Source: Flectonema sp. DT1601
Lineage: Eukaryota > Euglenozoa > Diplonemea > Diplonemida > Diplonemidae
NCBI GenBank assembly: GCA_964019425.1
Contig: OZ025801.1
Coordinates: 1,116,001-1,180,000 of the forward strand
Length of the DNA: 64,000 nucleotides
Direction of reading: 5' to 3'
The translations under genes and the position numbers were made by a program. Shown here one piece after another: positions 11,451-23,702 of this stretch (position 1 is its first letter; each line of letters begins with the position of its first letter). The notes beneath the pieces are model-generated. The model saw only the letters and a list, made by a program, of their open reading frames with translations, did no database searches and had not been told where the DNA came from.

Positions 11451-11861
11451 TATCAGCGTCATCAATAAGTCTGATTGCCTGTTGCCCTCTGGTAGCCGCA
11501 GTGATGTGTCTCTGCGTCGATATTATTATTATTATTAAAATCTGTTTCGATAGTTTCTTACTCACCTCAAGTGCTTAACCTCCCGTAGACACAGTAATGT
11601 GTTTGGGGACTTTTTTTATGATATTCGATCGTTACGTAATGTGCTGGGAAATCATCACATCACGGGAGAGAGGGAGGGAGTGTTGAAATGTAATCTTGCA
11701 GCGAATACTCCTTTCTATCTTTTCTATCCTTTCCATTCTTAATATTGTTATGTTCTTATAGTTTACCAACTCTCTTTAGTTTACTGTAACGAGGCGTTCA
11801 TAATCCTCAACAAAAGAAATTCCAATCCTATTTTATACCTCACCAGAATACAAATACCAAA
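11451..11861. other. Intergenic region
   Basis: Holds the 3' UTR of the FAM227-like gene, with an ATT microsatellite near 11520, and the leader of the next gene. A TATACCTCACCAG acceptor-like site ends at 11846, 15 bases before the next ATG. No other gene is seen. Confidence 0.4.
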
Positions 11862-13594
11862 ATGGAAGCATTAAAGAAAGCTGGCTACCAATATGTTGAA
11901 GCGAGTACTGACAGAGAGGCTGACTTGGTACTTCGCCAAGCTGGCAACGCATCAGCAGGATTTGAATGGAAAGGACAAGAAGACTACGACACCCTCGGAG
12001 AAGCAGTGACTGGCTATCTCTATGAGATGTTGACGGAGAAGTATAAATTCGACAGACATGACTTTTCTGAAGATCAGAAAGACGATGAAGACTATGAAGA
12101 GATTCCAGTCTTCACAAAGAACTTAGACGCCGAAGTGATAATATATTTAATACAAGGAAGTGGCGCAGTAACTGCCGGTATGTGGGCAAGAAGTCTCTGC
12201 ATCAACGAATCACTTCACGAAGGCACAATATTCCCCTACGTCAGAGCGGCATTAGACAGAAACTGGGGTGTCGTTGTATGCAATCCGAACATAGAAGCTA
12301 CCGGCAGTGAATGTTCAGAATACCACACTCTCAAAGTCTTTAACAAATTTATAAAGAATGCTCCTGCAAAGGAAATCGTCTGGGTAGCTCATTCCTATGG
12401 AGGATGGTCAACAATGTATTGTTTGAGGCATTTCAAACCTGCAGATATTCAGAGAATTAAGTGTGTGGCTTTTACTGACTCAGTCCACTCTCTGAAGAAC
12501 AGAAAATTGTCGGAAGCGCAGATTGCTCGAACAAAGAATCCAAAACACACGAGAGAAATATTAAAATGGAAGTTACAACTAATCCCTGAGACCTTCGATG
12601 ACTTACCAGCGGATGTGATGTCGTTCTTGAAGAAGAAGTCACGCAATTGGGTACAATCAAAACTCCCTCTCGATACTGAAGTTGGTATTGATGAAGGAGT
12701 TCACTGTGTTAGTGCTGGACATAAAGATCACGTTTGGACCAGTGGAACTGCTTTCTCAGGAGTGTTCAAATTCATTGATTCATTCTTTCCTGTTGCTCCT
12801 TCTAAGCCGTCTGCTTCCACTGAAAGCGATACTTCAAATGACCCAGAAATCGCCACCAATATCGCCACAGCTATTCAGGTAAAAGAAAAAGGAAACCGCC
12901 TGTTAGAGGAAGGGAAATACAAAGCTGCCAGCTTCGAATATAAGAAGGCAAAATTATATCTGAAAGGTGTCCTTGATGAATCGGGAGGTGACGAGGTTTG
13001 TTTTTTTTTTTTAGTTTCATGTCAAATGACTCTCTCTAAGTAGTACTTTTATAACAAAACACCAAAAACAGATGATGAAGATGGCTCAGAATATTATGAA
13101 AAAGAAAAGTAAAGAAAAGAAGGCAAACAGCCAGCAACGGCAAGAAGCTCAGAAGGTTTTTATTAGCGTCTCTAATAATCTCAGTCAGGTATGGGGAATT
13201 GTTATTTATTATAACATCACAACAGAATACGAAGACAGCTAACAATCAACAAACAGGCTAAACTAAAACTCGAAGACTACACTACTGTGATGGAAGCCAC
13301 AGCTGATGTTCTTCGATTGGAACCAGGAAATGTGAAAGCATTATACAGAAGAGGAACAGCTGCCCTGCGATTGGGTTTGCTAGACGAGGCACAGGAAGCG
13401 CTTTCCGAAGTTGAAAAGAGCGAACCGAAGAGTGTTCAATTACTTCTTCAGGAGCTCAATCAGGTTTGTTGATGTGTTTTATTTATTAATTTCAACTTTC
13501 TGATCCTTTACGAAGTCTTAATAAGAAACCAAAACAGGCTTTAAAGAAAATCCGCAACAAGGAAAAAAGAGCCTATTCTCAAATGTTTAAGTAA
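11862..13594 (+). CDS. Arb2/FAM172-type alpha/beta hydrolase fused to TPR repeats (4 exons)
   Basis: Exons 11862-12995, 13072-13188, 13257-13463 and 13538-13594 join in phase 0 to give 504 aa. The introns (76, 68 and 74 bp) start GTTTG or GTATG and end AAACAG. Residues about 10-310 form an Arb2-type alpha/beta-hydrolase domain. The nucleophile elbow is VAHSYGGWS with S178, a candidate acid lies in AFTDSVHS near 205, and a candidate His is in AGHKDHVW near 287-290. Residues about 335-500 are three TPR units of the FKBP51/52 type (NVKALYRRGTAALRLG in the third) ending in KEKRAYSQMFK. In fission yeast Arb2 belongs to the Argonaute siRNA chaperone complex, and mammalian ARB2A/FAM172A binds AGO2 and chromatin/splicing factors. 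TPRs often dock Hsp90/Hsp70 tails. A link between small-RNA machinery and chaperones is therefore attractive, but it is inference. Confidence 0.75.
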
Positions 13595-14155
13595 GCAAAC
13601 AGCTGGTTACGTAGAGCGTTAGACGGGTTTTACGGTTCATTATTTCTAGCCTTCATGAACGCCTGTCAATCACTAAAGTAGTATCTATTTGTAAAGGAGT
13701 GGCTTGCAGCTTGTTCTTGCGTTCTCTCTTTGTCAGCCTCATTACTATCCAACAGGCTTCCCGTGAGTGAGTTACACCTTAGCAGTGATTCAGAAGTTTA
13801 TTATTGATTTCGATTTTCGGAGAATTGTACTATTGTTAGTTTATGGAGGTGTCCCCAGGCGAGTGTTTTCTAATAAGAAGGAACATCCTAAAGAGTGAGA
13901 GTTTGTTCACACCTGTTGTCTTCCCCTAGCAAAACTTCTCTAGACTCACAGGAGCCTAAGTTTTATTTATTGTTTGAGGTGTTAATTTGAAATCTCTTGA
14001 CGGTCGAATGAATTTTTACATAAAATAAGTATTCACAAAGAAAGCTGAATTAACATTTCCCTCTTTTCGAATAGCAAACAAACAGATTCTACCTGAGAGT
14101 TAAAGGTGTTGTCTTTTTTCTTAATGAAATAATTCACTTCAGGGTGTTGAAAGAA
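13595..14155. other. Intergenic region
   Basis: No gene is supported. I looked for an upstream exon encoding a GRAM domain for the VASt gene that follows and did not see one. An acceptor-like AATTCACTTCAG ends at 14142, 13 bases before the chosen ATG. Confidence 0.4.
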
Positions 14156-15208
14156 ATGCCGGAGGTTGAACTCGAAGAGGAAACCAACCTAGGAGTGGAT
14201 GATACATTTGCGGTAATGTTTGGCGCTGAGCTGTTTAAGAAGTTCCACGCTGAACAGGGACACTTGTCTTGTAAGTCAGAAGAATGGGTGTATGAGTGTG
14301 GAAGCTTACGAAGAAATTTAGAGTACAACTTACCAGCAAATCCCTACTTGAGAATGCCCATCATATCTGTGAGAAGCAGTGAAGTTGCCACCAAAGAAAA
14401 AGATGGAACCTGGACCCTCGTCGGCAATGCCGCCAACGAGGGAAGTGAAATGGCTAAAGCCACTCACTGCAGTGCGAGGTATTCAATAACACCGTCAGGT
14501 GTTGGATCGAAAATAACTTGTTTAGTAAATTACTCATTTGAGCTTTCATCTATTCCCTGGGTATTTCAGAAAACTATTGAATTAGCAATGCATCGTGAGA
14601 TGAAAGAGGGACACAGAAAGTTCTTAACGGCCACGAAAAAAGCCATCCAAGAAGGAATGCGATCACCTCTTCCTGTCTTTCAACAACGTGAGCTGAATGA
14701 AATATCATTTCATTCAAAACCCAGCAGCTGTGCGAACAGCAGCATCGTTGGAGGATCTTTTCAAAGAGATGGATTCTTCACACCACTCGCTACTCCGAAT
14801 CATATTCCTGAAGAACAGGTCACACCAATTGCTTCAGAGATTGCACCACTCGACTGGTCTGTCGATAGAGATGTTGTGAAAGCTGAACCAACTACTACCA
14901 CAACCACTACCACTACTGCTACTGTACACCATCACGGAATTGGTGAACAGCAACTTCATCCTCGAAAGACAGAAGCAGCTGGTGAGTCTTATATACCGAA
15001 GTCACATAGACGTGATCGAAGATCTGGTAGTCCAGTTGCGATGGTTTCGGTAGACATTCCTCCTATCAGAGAGCACGGCCACCACCAGGGTCCCGACTCT
15101 CCAAAATCTCGTTCACATCCTCGAAAGTACCGAAAGCTAACTTTACTCATTTTAGCACTCGCAGCATCGTGGTGCCTTGGACACTTGTCTGCTGTAATGC
15201 AGAAGTGA
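14156..15208 (+). CDS. VASt-domain membrane protein, probable sterol/lipid transfer at contact sites
   Basis: The protein is 350 aa from the first ATG; the frame extends only to a GTG at 14144. Residues about 10-165 match the VASt domain, the StAR-like fold of Lam/Ltc, GRAMD1/Aster and VAD1: VDDTFAVMFGAELFKKF at the start, an alternating beta region, and the final long helix PWVFQKTIELAMHREMKEG. The middle (about 180-310) is Ser/Thr/His-rich and disordered, with a Thr run. Residues about 325-345 are one hydrophobic helix (LTLLILALAASWCLG) near the C-terminus, a tail anchor as in ER-resident Lam/Aster proteins. The expected role is sterol or lipid transfer between the ER and another membrane. 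The usual N-terminal GRAM domain is absent, unless it lies on an exon I missed. Confidence 0.75.
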   Translation: MPEVELEEETNLGVDDTFAVMFGAELFKKFHAEQGHLSCKSEEWVYECGSLRRNLEYNLPANPYLRMPIISVRSSEVATKEKDGTWTLVGNAANEGSEMAKATHCSARYSITPSGVGSKITCLVNYSFELSSIPWVFQKTIELAMHREMKEGHRKFLTATKKAIQEGMRSPLPVFQQRELNEISFHSKPSSCANSSIVGGSFQRDGFFTPLATPNHIPEEQVTPIASEIAPLDWSVDRDVVKAEPTTTTTTTTTATVHHHGIGEQQLHPRKTEAAGESYIPKSHRRDRRSGSPVAMVSVDIPPIREHGHHQGPDSPKSRSHPRKYRKLTLLILALAASWCLGHLSAVMQK

Positions 15209-16052
15209 TAATCCCCAGTTGATAACATCCAAAGAGGTGACTGACACAGTAACGCAGCCCATAATTATTATTATTGTCGCTCTTACTGACAATACCCAGC
15301 TAGTTAAATGTATCCATTAACCCGCTTATCGTATTCACTGTAGGGTACGGTAGTGTTGATGAAACAAATATTGTTGCCGTTTATATTTTTCTTTTTTTTT
15401 TTTTCAAAAATTTAATTCTTGCGATTATTTCAAAACCTAATTTGAGTAGTAGAGAATTAGTAAATACAATTCAAGAGTGATAATAGATTGTTGAGTCTTT
15501 TTTTTGTGGTTTTTAGAAACCCTCACATAAACTCAATAGTTTTACGCTGCACTTTTCTAAAACGGTTTTTCTTGTAGGTTCGCAGAAGGAGGATCATCAT
15601 CGATCGGTGATTCGAATTCATTTGTTCTGTTCTGTGCACCAGTTCTGTGGAACCGTTCTGATGGTTTCAAAAATATTCGACGCTTCAGTCTTTCGATAGT
15701 TTTATTGTTCTGGCCTTTCGCACGAGATTATTTCGTAAAGTCCACAGCGATTGTCGCGCTGGTTCACGTAACCATTCAAAGAGACAGCTGCTGTCAGTCT
15801 TTGATTTGTTTTATTTCAGTTTCAGTAGTTCAGTTGTGGTACGTACGATTAGCATCAATTTGAAGCACCTCATAGAGTTGCTCTTTGAAGGTTTGAATAA
15901 CAGTTGAGTGATTGCATTACAATACTTCTCAATCAGGGAGGGGAGGGAGGTAATGGAATACGACGTTTAGGAATTTGTGTTTTGTTTCTTTTAATGAATG
16001 TCGGTATAACATCAACACATTCCATTTTTTCAGGTTTAAAGCTCCGTCAGAG
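15209..16052. other. Intergenic region with long leader
   Basis: No coding frame is supported. The first part (ATT microsatellite, T run near 15390) is probably 3' UTR. The last part ends in CATTTTTTCAG at 16033, 19 bases before the next ATG, a strong acceptor-like site. A 5' UTR intron or trans-splicing would fit. Confidence 0.4.
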
Positions 16053-17405
16053 ATGTCTTCCCCTGCTGTTAACTTGAAGGCATTTCATGGCATCTCGACG
16101 TTGGATTTGAAGCGGACCAACGCACCGCGTGGAGGAACTGCCCCAGTGATCATGAGAAAGGATGGCCCGGCGTTGATCTCACCGAGGGCGAGGAAGGCCG
16201 TTGCTGTTGGGAATATTATTTCCCCAAGAGCCAGGAGGTTAGGAGAGTCTCCAAAGACAGGAGGAACAAAGAGAGTTGCTGGAAGTAGAAAAGGAAGTAC
16301 TTCATCTCAAAGTATGACTCATGCACCTCCAAGAGGACCATCAACAAGTATCCCAAGAGGGGCAACAACAAGTAGAACGAGTTACGGGTCTTCAGCTTCG
16401 AGAGGATTCAGTCTAAGCATTCCAAAGGGTGCATCTGGTCTTCCTTGGGCATCATCAGCTGCCAGTCTCCCTAGGGCTGGTAGTACGAGCCTTCCTCGTG
16501 GGTACAGTTCTAGTCTACCTCGTGGTCCTGGTCCAGCCGTAGTCACTTCTCCTAAAGCCAGGAAGCGTCCTACGCAATCCTTTAGAACAACTTCTTCACA
16601 ACCTCCTCAGTGTTTGAGTCCGACTTCATCACCTTCTCTAAGTCACACTTTTAAATCACCGAGTAGATCAATGAGTCCAATGATTAGACCAACTGCAGCA
16701 GATCCAATCGAACCTTTAGACAGGAGTGCATCAACATCACCAGTTGGACATGGACACAGAGGATTCTCATGGTCATCTGTTAGACCTTCTGATATTACTA
16801 CTAAACAACAATGGGAAAGTTTAATTAGTAATGATATGGAAGTAGCTGGTGAGATTACTGATCAATGTGGTAGAATAGCTGATGCTGCTGCTGGTGTTGA
16901 GATGATCGCCGACCAGATTCGTGAGCTGGAAAGTAGGCAGTCAGAGAACTACTACTCTGCAGCTTCAGAAACTAATAATAATTATTACACTCCACCTCCA
17001 GACATGGACAGGTCACCATCACCATACGAGAGTACTGAAGAATTCGGTAGTGTTACCAGCTTACTAGTCAGATCTCAAAGAGTTAGTACCATCACAGAAA
17101 GAAGAGAACAGTTAGTAAGAGAACTACTTGAAGAAGACCCAGTTGCTATTGAAGATTTAATTAAACAGCCGGCAGGAACTTCGTGTTTAGCAGCGCTCTC
17201 AATAGGAGCAGAAGACAGCGAAGAGACAAAGAGGGAGCGACGTGAACAATTAATAAGAGAACTGAGACAAGCAAACCCTCCCTGCAGACACGCTCGCACA
17301 GAAATTACAGCTGTTACGACTGAGCTTTCAACACTGTCGACTGAAGTTAAGAAGTCGTGGGCCCCTAACAAACGACACTTCAGTAAACCATACGATGATA
17401 AATAG
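16053..17405 (+). CDS. Ser/Pro/Arg-rich low-complexity protein (unknown)
   Basis: The protein is 450 aa from the ATG after the TTTTTTCAG acceptor; an earlier in-frame start would be TTG only. Residues 1-240 are disordered and very basic, with recurring short motifs: SPRAR three times, and a series of S[IL]PRG units (SIPRG, SIPKG, SLPRA, SLPRG, SLPRG). This composition is typical of microtubule-binding or phosphoregulated linkers. The C-terminal half is helical and contains an internal duplication: TERREQLVRELLEEDP near 348 and RERREQLIRELRQANP near 393. No known domain is recognised. Possible cytoskeletal association is inference from composition. Confidence 0.65.
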   Translation: MSSPAVNLKAFHGISTLDLKRTNAPRGGTAPVIMRKDGPALISPRARKAVAVGNIISPRARRLGESPKTGGTKRVAGSRKGSTSSQSMTHAPPRGPSTSIPRGATTSRTSYGSSASRGFSLSIPKGASGLPWASSAASLPRAGSTSLPRGYSSSLPRGPGPAVVTSPKARKRPTQSFRTTSSQPPQCLSPTSSPSLSHTFKSPSRSMSPMIRPTAADPIEPLDRSASTSPVGHGHRGFSWSSVRPSDITTKQQWESLISNDMEVAGEITDQCGRIADAAAGVEMIADQIRELESRQSENYYSAASETNNNYYTPPPDMDRSPSPYESTEEFGSVTSLLVRSQRVSTITERREQLVRELLEEDPVAIEDLIKQPAGTSCLAALSIGAEDSEETKRERREQLIRELRQANPPCRHARTEITAVTTELSTLSTEVKKSWAPNKRHFSKPYDDK

Positions 17406-17556
17406 TTGACCACTCTTTTGTATTCCCTTGCAGCCTTAACCCAGCTCTTTGCTACTATTCCTGCTTGAGGGTGACTTACTCGCTCTTCGGCCAATCAAAT
17501 CAATCAACAAAAACCCTTTATGAGACGACAGCAACTTCTCCAAGAAAAAAGAATGA

Positions 17557-17587
<31 letters not shown>

Positions 17588-20500
17588 GAAAGAACGAAAG
17601 AAATAATTATAAAAAAAAAAGGGTGTGGCGAAATCGAACTTGTAACCCTCCCTTGGTCGTGTTTGCTATGGATTATTTATATCTGTAACAACACTTTGTA
17701 GCTGTGGATTAATCGATGCCAGTATATGAGAAGGTCTTCTTGACTGTAAACAAATAGAGGCATTTTGCAAACGAAATCAATTAGTCGTTGAGATGGGAGA
17801 AACTGAAAAGAAGAATCTAGATGGGAAAAAAAAAAAAAAAGAGAAATGAACCATCGAACACAAGAAAGAACGGAATACGTCATGCTCTCCCCCTCACGTT
17901 CTACTACCCCTCTATTCTGTTCCTTGTCGGTTTATTACTTATTATTTTCTTTTTTTTTTGTCTTTTTTTTTCTTTTGATTGTCCACAACGTACTTAATGT
18001 AATAAATGTTTTTTTTTTTTTTTTTTTTTTTTTTTCACCTTCGAAGAGTCTTTCTTTTTTTGTTTGCTGCAGCCACGTGAAGGTACAAGTTCGCCGACAC
18101 CTGAACAACTGTTCTCAATTACTCCAACGAGACATAATATTTATATCATAAAAAGTATTGCTCAGAACAGTTTAACCTCCCCTACGTCTCCCCCTACGTC
18201 TCAGCTAAGTTAGAAAATATTATTATAATGTAAAGTCTTCTACGTCATCAGCAGAGAGTTTACCTTTTAGTCAACACGTATCATAACTAACGTTACCTTT
18301 GGTACAAATACAGATATTAATATTCTTCATAAATATATTCAACATTTCAACTTCCCATTAGTTCTCGGCTATCGGATGTGGTCTGCTGAGATGCTTTTTA
18401 AAAAAAAAAAAAAGAAACTCTCAGTTAGAGCAGTGTAGGTAATCAAGTGGTGCAGCAGCAACGATAAATATTATAATTTTGGTAGAGAGATTGCGGTTGG
18501 GAGGAAAAACTGCTTACGGGAGGTTTGCTCGCGTGTTGGCGCTTCACTCTTTGAACCAGTTCTTTAATTTTTCCTTTTTTTTTATTTTTATTTTTGTTTT
18601 AAATCTGTCGGTAGAATTTCGTTGCGGCATTCCCCCCCCCAACCCCCACCACAATCACAAAAAATAATAAGATTGCGGTATTTTGGAACAGAGGGACACC
18701 CTAATAGGAAGTTCCAAATCTTGTCACATGTGATCACAGTGCTCTCCAACCCCCCAACCCTTTGCGTGCGTTGAATGGGTGATATGGATTCGTTATTCAG
18801 CATCATGTATGAGAAGGGCTGTAGTTGTGTTGGATACAACACCTTTATTGTACTAATCCACTCCAATGACATTACGAGGTCCGATGACCTGCCCCGAATT
18901 CCTCAGCGATCTGATTGTGAAGTTCCTTTTTCGTCGTCGAATCCAAACAATTAATTAGGTTCGACTTTTTTTTTTATTTTTTATCTTTTTCTCCTTCTAC
19001 ATCATACTCATTCTTCTGTTATGTGGCATTTAGTAATGTGTAGCTATCTGTGTGTAAGCTTAATCTTTCTTTGATTGTGAGCAAGCTTCCCTGTGTCTAT
19101 ACAGCTCTTGGAGAAAGAACACCTCACTTGAATTAAATACAATTAATCTTTAAAGAGGTGTGGAGCGAATTACCGAAACGGTCTCTTTCTATGAGCCGCT
19201 TGTGTTACTTCTCGTTTTTTTTTTTTTTTTATATTATTGTTTTTTAGTTGTTTCCTTTGTTTCCCAAGCTCACCACTCTCAGTACCAGATCAGACAGGAA
19301 GCAACCCCTGAGTGGGAACGGACCCTTTTTTACTCATCCTCCTTTTCCTCTCAGTTTTTTTTGTTGTCTTAGTAATTGCATGTGTAAAGTTAAGAGGTTG
19401 GTAAGCTACCTGATTGTTGCTGCCTCTTTGCCGCAAGGTAAAGATAGATTCTCTCAGTCCCCCTTGTTTTTTTTGTTTTTTTTTTTTGTTTGTTTCCCCC
19501 ACCCAGTTTCGTGTACAAGCCGTAAGGTAAATTATTATTCTTCACTAGCCACAGTTGAGTAATTATGACCTCACTGAAAACACCACTTTAAGGGAAACCA
19601 AGTATCAGCATCGTTCTATTATCTCTTCATTTAATTGCCGAATAGCTTTCTTTTTGACATAATTGCGCAGTGTACGATACGATGATTAACTTGATGAAAA
19701 AACGCATAAATAAATAGAGATTCCTGTGCTTCTTTTTTTTTTCTCTTTTCCTTTTTTTTTTTTTTGCAAGAAACTATTCAGATTAAGAGCTGTTCCTGTT
19801 CGCCAGTAATACTGTCTGCGATCAAAACAAGACATAAGACTTTTATCTGAAAAAAAAAAAAAAATTTTTTTTTGTGCGAAAAAGAGCTGACAAAAAAATT
19901 TTTTTTGAAGAAAAAAAAAAGAAAAAAAAAAAAAAAAACAATGAAAGAATAGTCGGATTAATTATCGAGACAAACGAAAAAAAAACCAAAAATAAGTTTA
20001 TATAAAACATCCATCATGGGTTATGGTGTTGGGATGCTACAACTCAATTCAACCAAGGTATTCTTGTTCTTTTATTTCGTACGTTCTTTTCGACTTTTAA
20101 ATGAGGTCATTGGGACTACATCTTTCTCTTTGTTTTTTCCTAATCAACGTAAACTATTGAGGAAAGGGAGAAACAATTTAATTAGAAAACAATCTTACTT
20201 CCCACACATGTTACACCACTCATTTTTTATTTTAGAGAGAAAATGTGAATTCTCTCTCTAAATTAAAAAAGTCTGTCGCGTGACATTAGTACAGCAGATG
20301 AATACCATATATGTAATAAGGGTTATTATTGTAGCCGTCTGTGACACGTAACGATGCTGGGCCTTTTAACCCAAACTCAAAGACACTTTTTATCACAATC
20401 ACTGAAGTAATTGAAAAGAGATCCCGTTGCAGTTCCTTTATTGGTTAACAATATAACAAAAGAAGGGGGAGAACACCCTGTTTTGATTATTGTAGAGCAG

Positions 20501-21017
20501 GGGTGCTTTTTTTTTTTTTTTTTTTTTTTTCATATGAAAAAAAAATTATAAGTATGAAAAGTGTGCTGTGTTTTCTTTTTTCCCCTCTTCTTATTCAAGC
20601 AATCCAATATTCATTTTCTCTGCATTCTACCAAATCAGCCTCATAATATATTATGTTTGTGTGACGTGTGCTATGTTAAAATAGTATAGGAAGGTAGGAA
20701 AAGGTTTTATCACTTTGATGCTTCCGAAGCAAATTGTTCTTTCTGAGCCTCCGATTAAATGTGTCAGTTAGAGTGCTATTAGTCTCTTCTGTTTGTAGAA
20801 ATAGATGCAGAGTGAATTTAGTTAGTCACTTACAAAAAAAAAAAAAAAAACGTAGTTACTGGAGCAACGCGATCGTCTTTTTTTATTTATGCGAGAATGG
20901 TGTTCACTTGGATCTGGTCTTTCCAAGTTAGCGTCACAAAAAGAAAAAGTAAAAGAGTTTTTTTTTGAAAATGTTAAAAATTTCTTTTTTTACCTACAAA
21001 CCCATTGTTCGGTAGAA

Positions 21018-21127
21018 AGAGAGAATTGTGGAAGCGCGTAACCTATTCCTTTATTAGGATTTTGGATTGGTTGCGCGCTAACAAAACAAAAGTGTGAGTA
21101 AGAAATTAAAAAGTAAAGTTTCCCGAT

Positions 21128-21139
<12 letters not shown>
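21018..21139. repeat. Dispersed ~115-bp repeat, copy 1
   Basis: This block matches 38631-38747 in the same orientation. Both begin GAGAATTGTGG, share CCTATTCCTTTATTAGGATTTT, GGTTGCGCGC and AAAAGTGTGAGT, and end CGATTCTTTTT. In between, a stem can form: GCGCGTAAC pairs with GTTGCGCGC here, with one G-T pair. The end runs into a 34-base T run. It may be a SINE-like or structured RNA element or the end of a larger transposon. Confidence 0.7.

Positions 21140-21163
<24 letters not shown>
21130..21163. repeat. Poly-T run, 34 bases
   Basis: Longest pure homopolymer I counted in the window, directly at the end of repeat copy 1. If the repeat is transcribed by Pol III this would terminate it; otherwise it resembles the many other T runs of this genome. 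Confidence 0.9.
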
Positions 21164-21164
<1 letters not shown>

Positions 21165-23178
21165 TATGCAACCCTCTAATCTCTTGCTATTCGTATTTGG
21201 TCTATAAGTATTGTAACCATTCGCATAGCTGTAGAGCCTGTCACTGTATCCTGAGAGGGCTCGTGAGGGCTTGAAAAAAAAAAAGAGAAATAAAAAATTA
21301 TCTGCCTCACATAGTCATAGTTCTGAACTAGTGGTGTTTTACCTTGTTGGTTAATGTGATTTTTTAAAAAAAAAAAAAAAAAAAAGAGGGCGGTAGGAAT
21401 AAATGTCAAACGTGTGGATGTCATCAAGTGCTGAGTCAATAAAAGAAATTTGTATTCACCCATACCCCCCCCCTCCCCCCAACCCAGTGTCCGCTGATCA
21501 TCCTATCGGTAATGGTAAGACGACTTGAGACTTCCGATGTGTTAACTTCTTGCGATAGATTCTCTGCACATTGAATGAAAAAAAGCTGTCCGACGTCAAA
21601 CCTGACTTTTTTGGAATTATTTCTACAGCCCTTTTGAAGTAACGTTTTTTGTTTTTTTTTATTTTTTCAAATTTGTAAGTACTTGCAGACCACCTGACGG
21701 TGGACATCTCACCGGTAGGAGAGTCTAGCATGGCTTGACTTCCCTGTTTTCAATAAAGAGACGCGGTTTGACCGTTTTTTTATTTTTGTTTTTTTATGTT
21801 CCTTTCCTTTTTTTTTTTTTTTTTCTTTGCTGCTTTTTTTTGGGGGAAAAAAAAAAAGAAGAAAAAAAAATATTTATGAGAGCAGCGTACGTAACGAATC
21901 TCCTGAACCATATCTTAAAAAGAGGTAAGTAAGCAGATAATAATAATAGTAGAATTCATCCAGTCTACCACTCTTTGTTGTTCGCTGTACGATTTCACAT
22001 TAACTATGCAGCTATTTCTCTTAAACCATTAGTTCCCTTTCCCCTGTTCTCCTCTTGCAGGTACTTGCGCGACATGTGTCACTCACAAAAATTAAAATTT
22101 CTGTTTTTTTTAAAAAAACGCAGCTCACTCCTTAGCGTTATTTTTTAACTGAAAAAAAGGGAGTCCTCCAACCTTTGAGCTGCCGAAGTTGGATTTACTC
22201 GAATACCCTTCTCCGTTTGTCGGAGTTGGAGATGACTTCTTAAAACAATTGATAAGTCTACAATTGTACACTACTTTGTACACTGATCAATTATTTATAA
22301 GAATAATTTTCGCCTTTTTTTAGCTTCCTCGGTTGGATGGAAGAGATCATCGTTTTTTTTTTTTTTTTCTCTGTGAAGTGATACTTTCCCACCCACCCCT
22401 CACTTTTTTTTATTCATGTTTTGTATTTTAATTTTTTTTTTTTTTTTTTATAGTGGGGGGGGTATTTGTTATTATAAATCGTTACAGCAAGGCGCTTTGA
22501 TAAAGCAGCGTTCCCTCCCCTCGTCCCCGTTCTGAATAGTTTGCTAACCACTTGAGAAGGAGAGAGAAAAAAGAGAGAGATATTAGTACTCATATCGATG
22601 ATGTTCACTTTCCTTTCCTTTCGACCGATTGCATTCCAGCATGCTACTATTAGTGAAGACCGTGAAGAAGATATCCAGCCGTGCGAAAATTTAATTTGTT
22701 TTTTTGTAGTTTGATGTGTTGTTTTTTACCCATCACTGACATACATTGACATAATTAATAAGGGAAAAAAAAAAAAAAACAATTTTTTCCTGCATGTTCG
22801 CTTCCCGTGTGATTTATTAAAGAGATCTCTGCGGTGGTCTTTGTTGTCATATGAATGTCAAATCGGTTAATTCCTTCACTGCGGCGGTTCTTCACCACCT
22901 TGCCCCAATGAAATTTGTGGGGTTCAAAATTCCCTTTTTCGTTTTGCTTTTTTTTTTGCGCATTTTTATTTTTGCTTGTTTCCGATGTGTCTGTTCGGAA
23001 TTCTATTTGTATTTCGAATACCCTAAATCTAATTATCTGCTTAACATGTTTTTTTTTTTTTTTTTTTCCTTTGGATTAAATAAATAAATATTTCTTCCGC
23101 TTTCCATGCTTTTGGTAGATTTTGAGTCTCCCCATTGCAAAGGTTGTTTTTTACAGTGGGATTCCAGTGTGTCCGCTG

Positions 23179-23209
<31 letters not shown>

Positions 23210-23684
23210 ATTTAATAGTGATGCTTACGTCTTAAGAAAAAAAAAAAAAAAAAAAAAAAAGATAGTCGTGTGTGTGACTTATTTAATAGTGCACCCCCCT
23301 CAGGAAACTATTCGGAGTCCTGAGTGAAAATATACACTAAATTAATAATTAAAAAAAAAAAAAAAAGGTATAGTGACCGAGCTTTTCGTTCGCAAGAGCG
23401 TGGATGAGTGTAAATATGAAATGCTTCATGGAGAGCATCGAAGAGGGTAAAAAAAGATACTGTCAAAAAAAAAAAAAACTCTCTTTGTTTTGAACTTTAT
23501 CGTAAATTTTCAATATATTTTTTTCTCTTTTAATAATGCTACGGATTAAAACATTGAATCGCAATAAAAGGCGATGAATTTGTTTTTCTTTCTTCTTTTT
23601 TTTTTTTTCTCTTATTATTATTATTTGTTTATATTCTTACGCACCCTTGATGACATCACCATAAAAGTCTCCTTTAACCGTCCT

Positions 23685-23702
23685 GATGCCAAAACTGGCA
23701 TC
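23685..23702. repeat. Perfect hairpin GATGCCA/TGGCATC with AAAC loop
   Basis: Seven-base arms around a four-base loop, in a block of ordinary composition within the gene-poor stretch. It could be part of a small RNA, but no C/D, H/ACA or tRNA signature supports a specific class. Confidence 0.5.

Noticed and set aside
17620-17665. tRNA-like TTCGA word on the minus strand followed by T run
   Set aside because: The T stem does not pair and no acceptor or anticodon stem can be formed.
23365-23460. Possible small nucleolar RNA (GGATGAG and GAAATGCTTCATGG words)
   Set aside because: No proper C and D boxes at paired ends; too little support.
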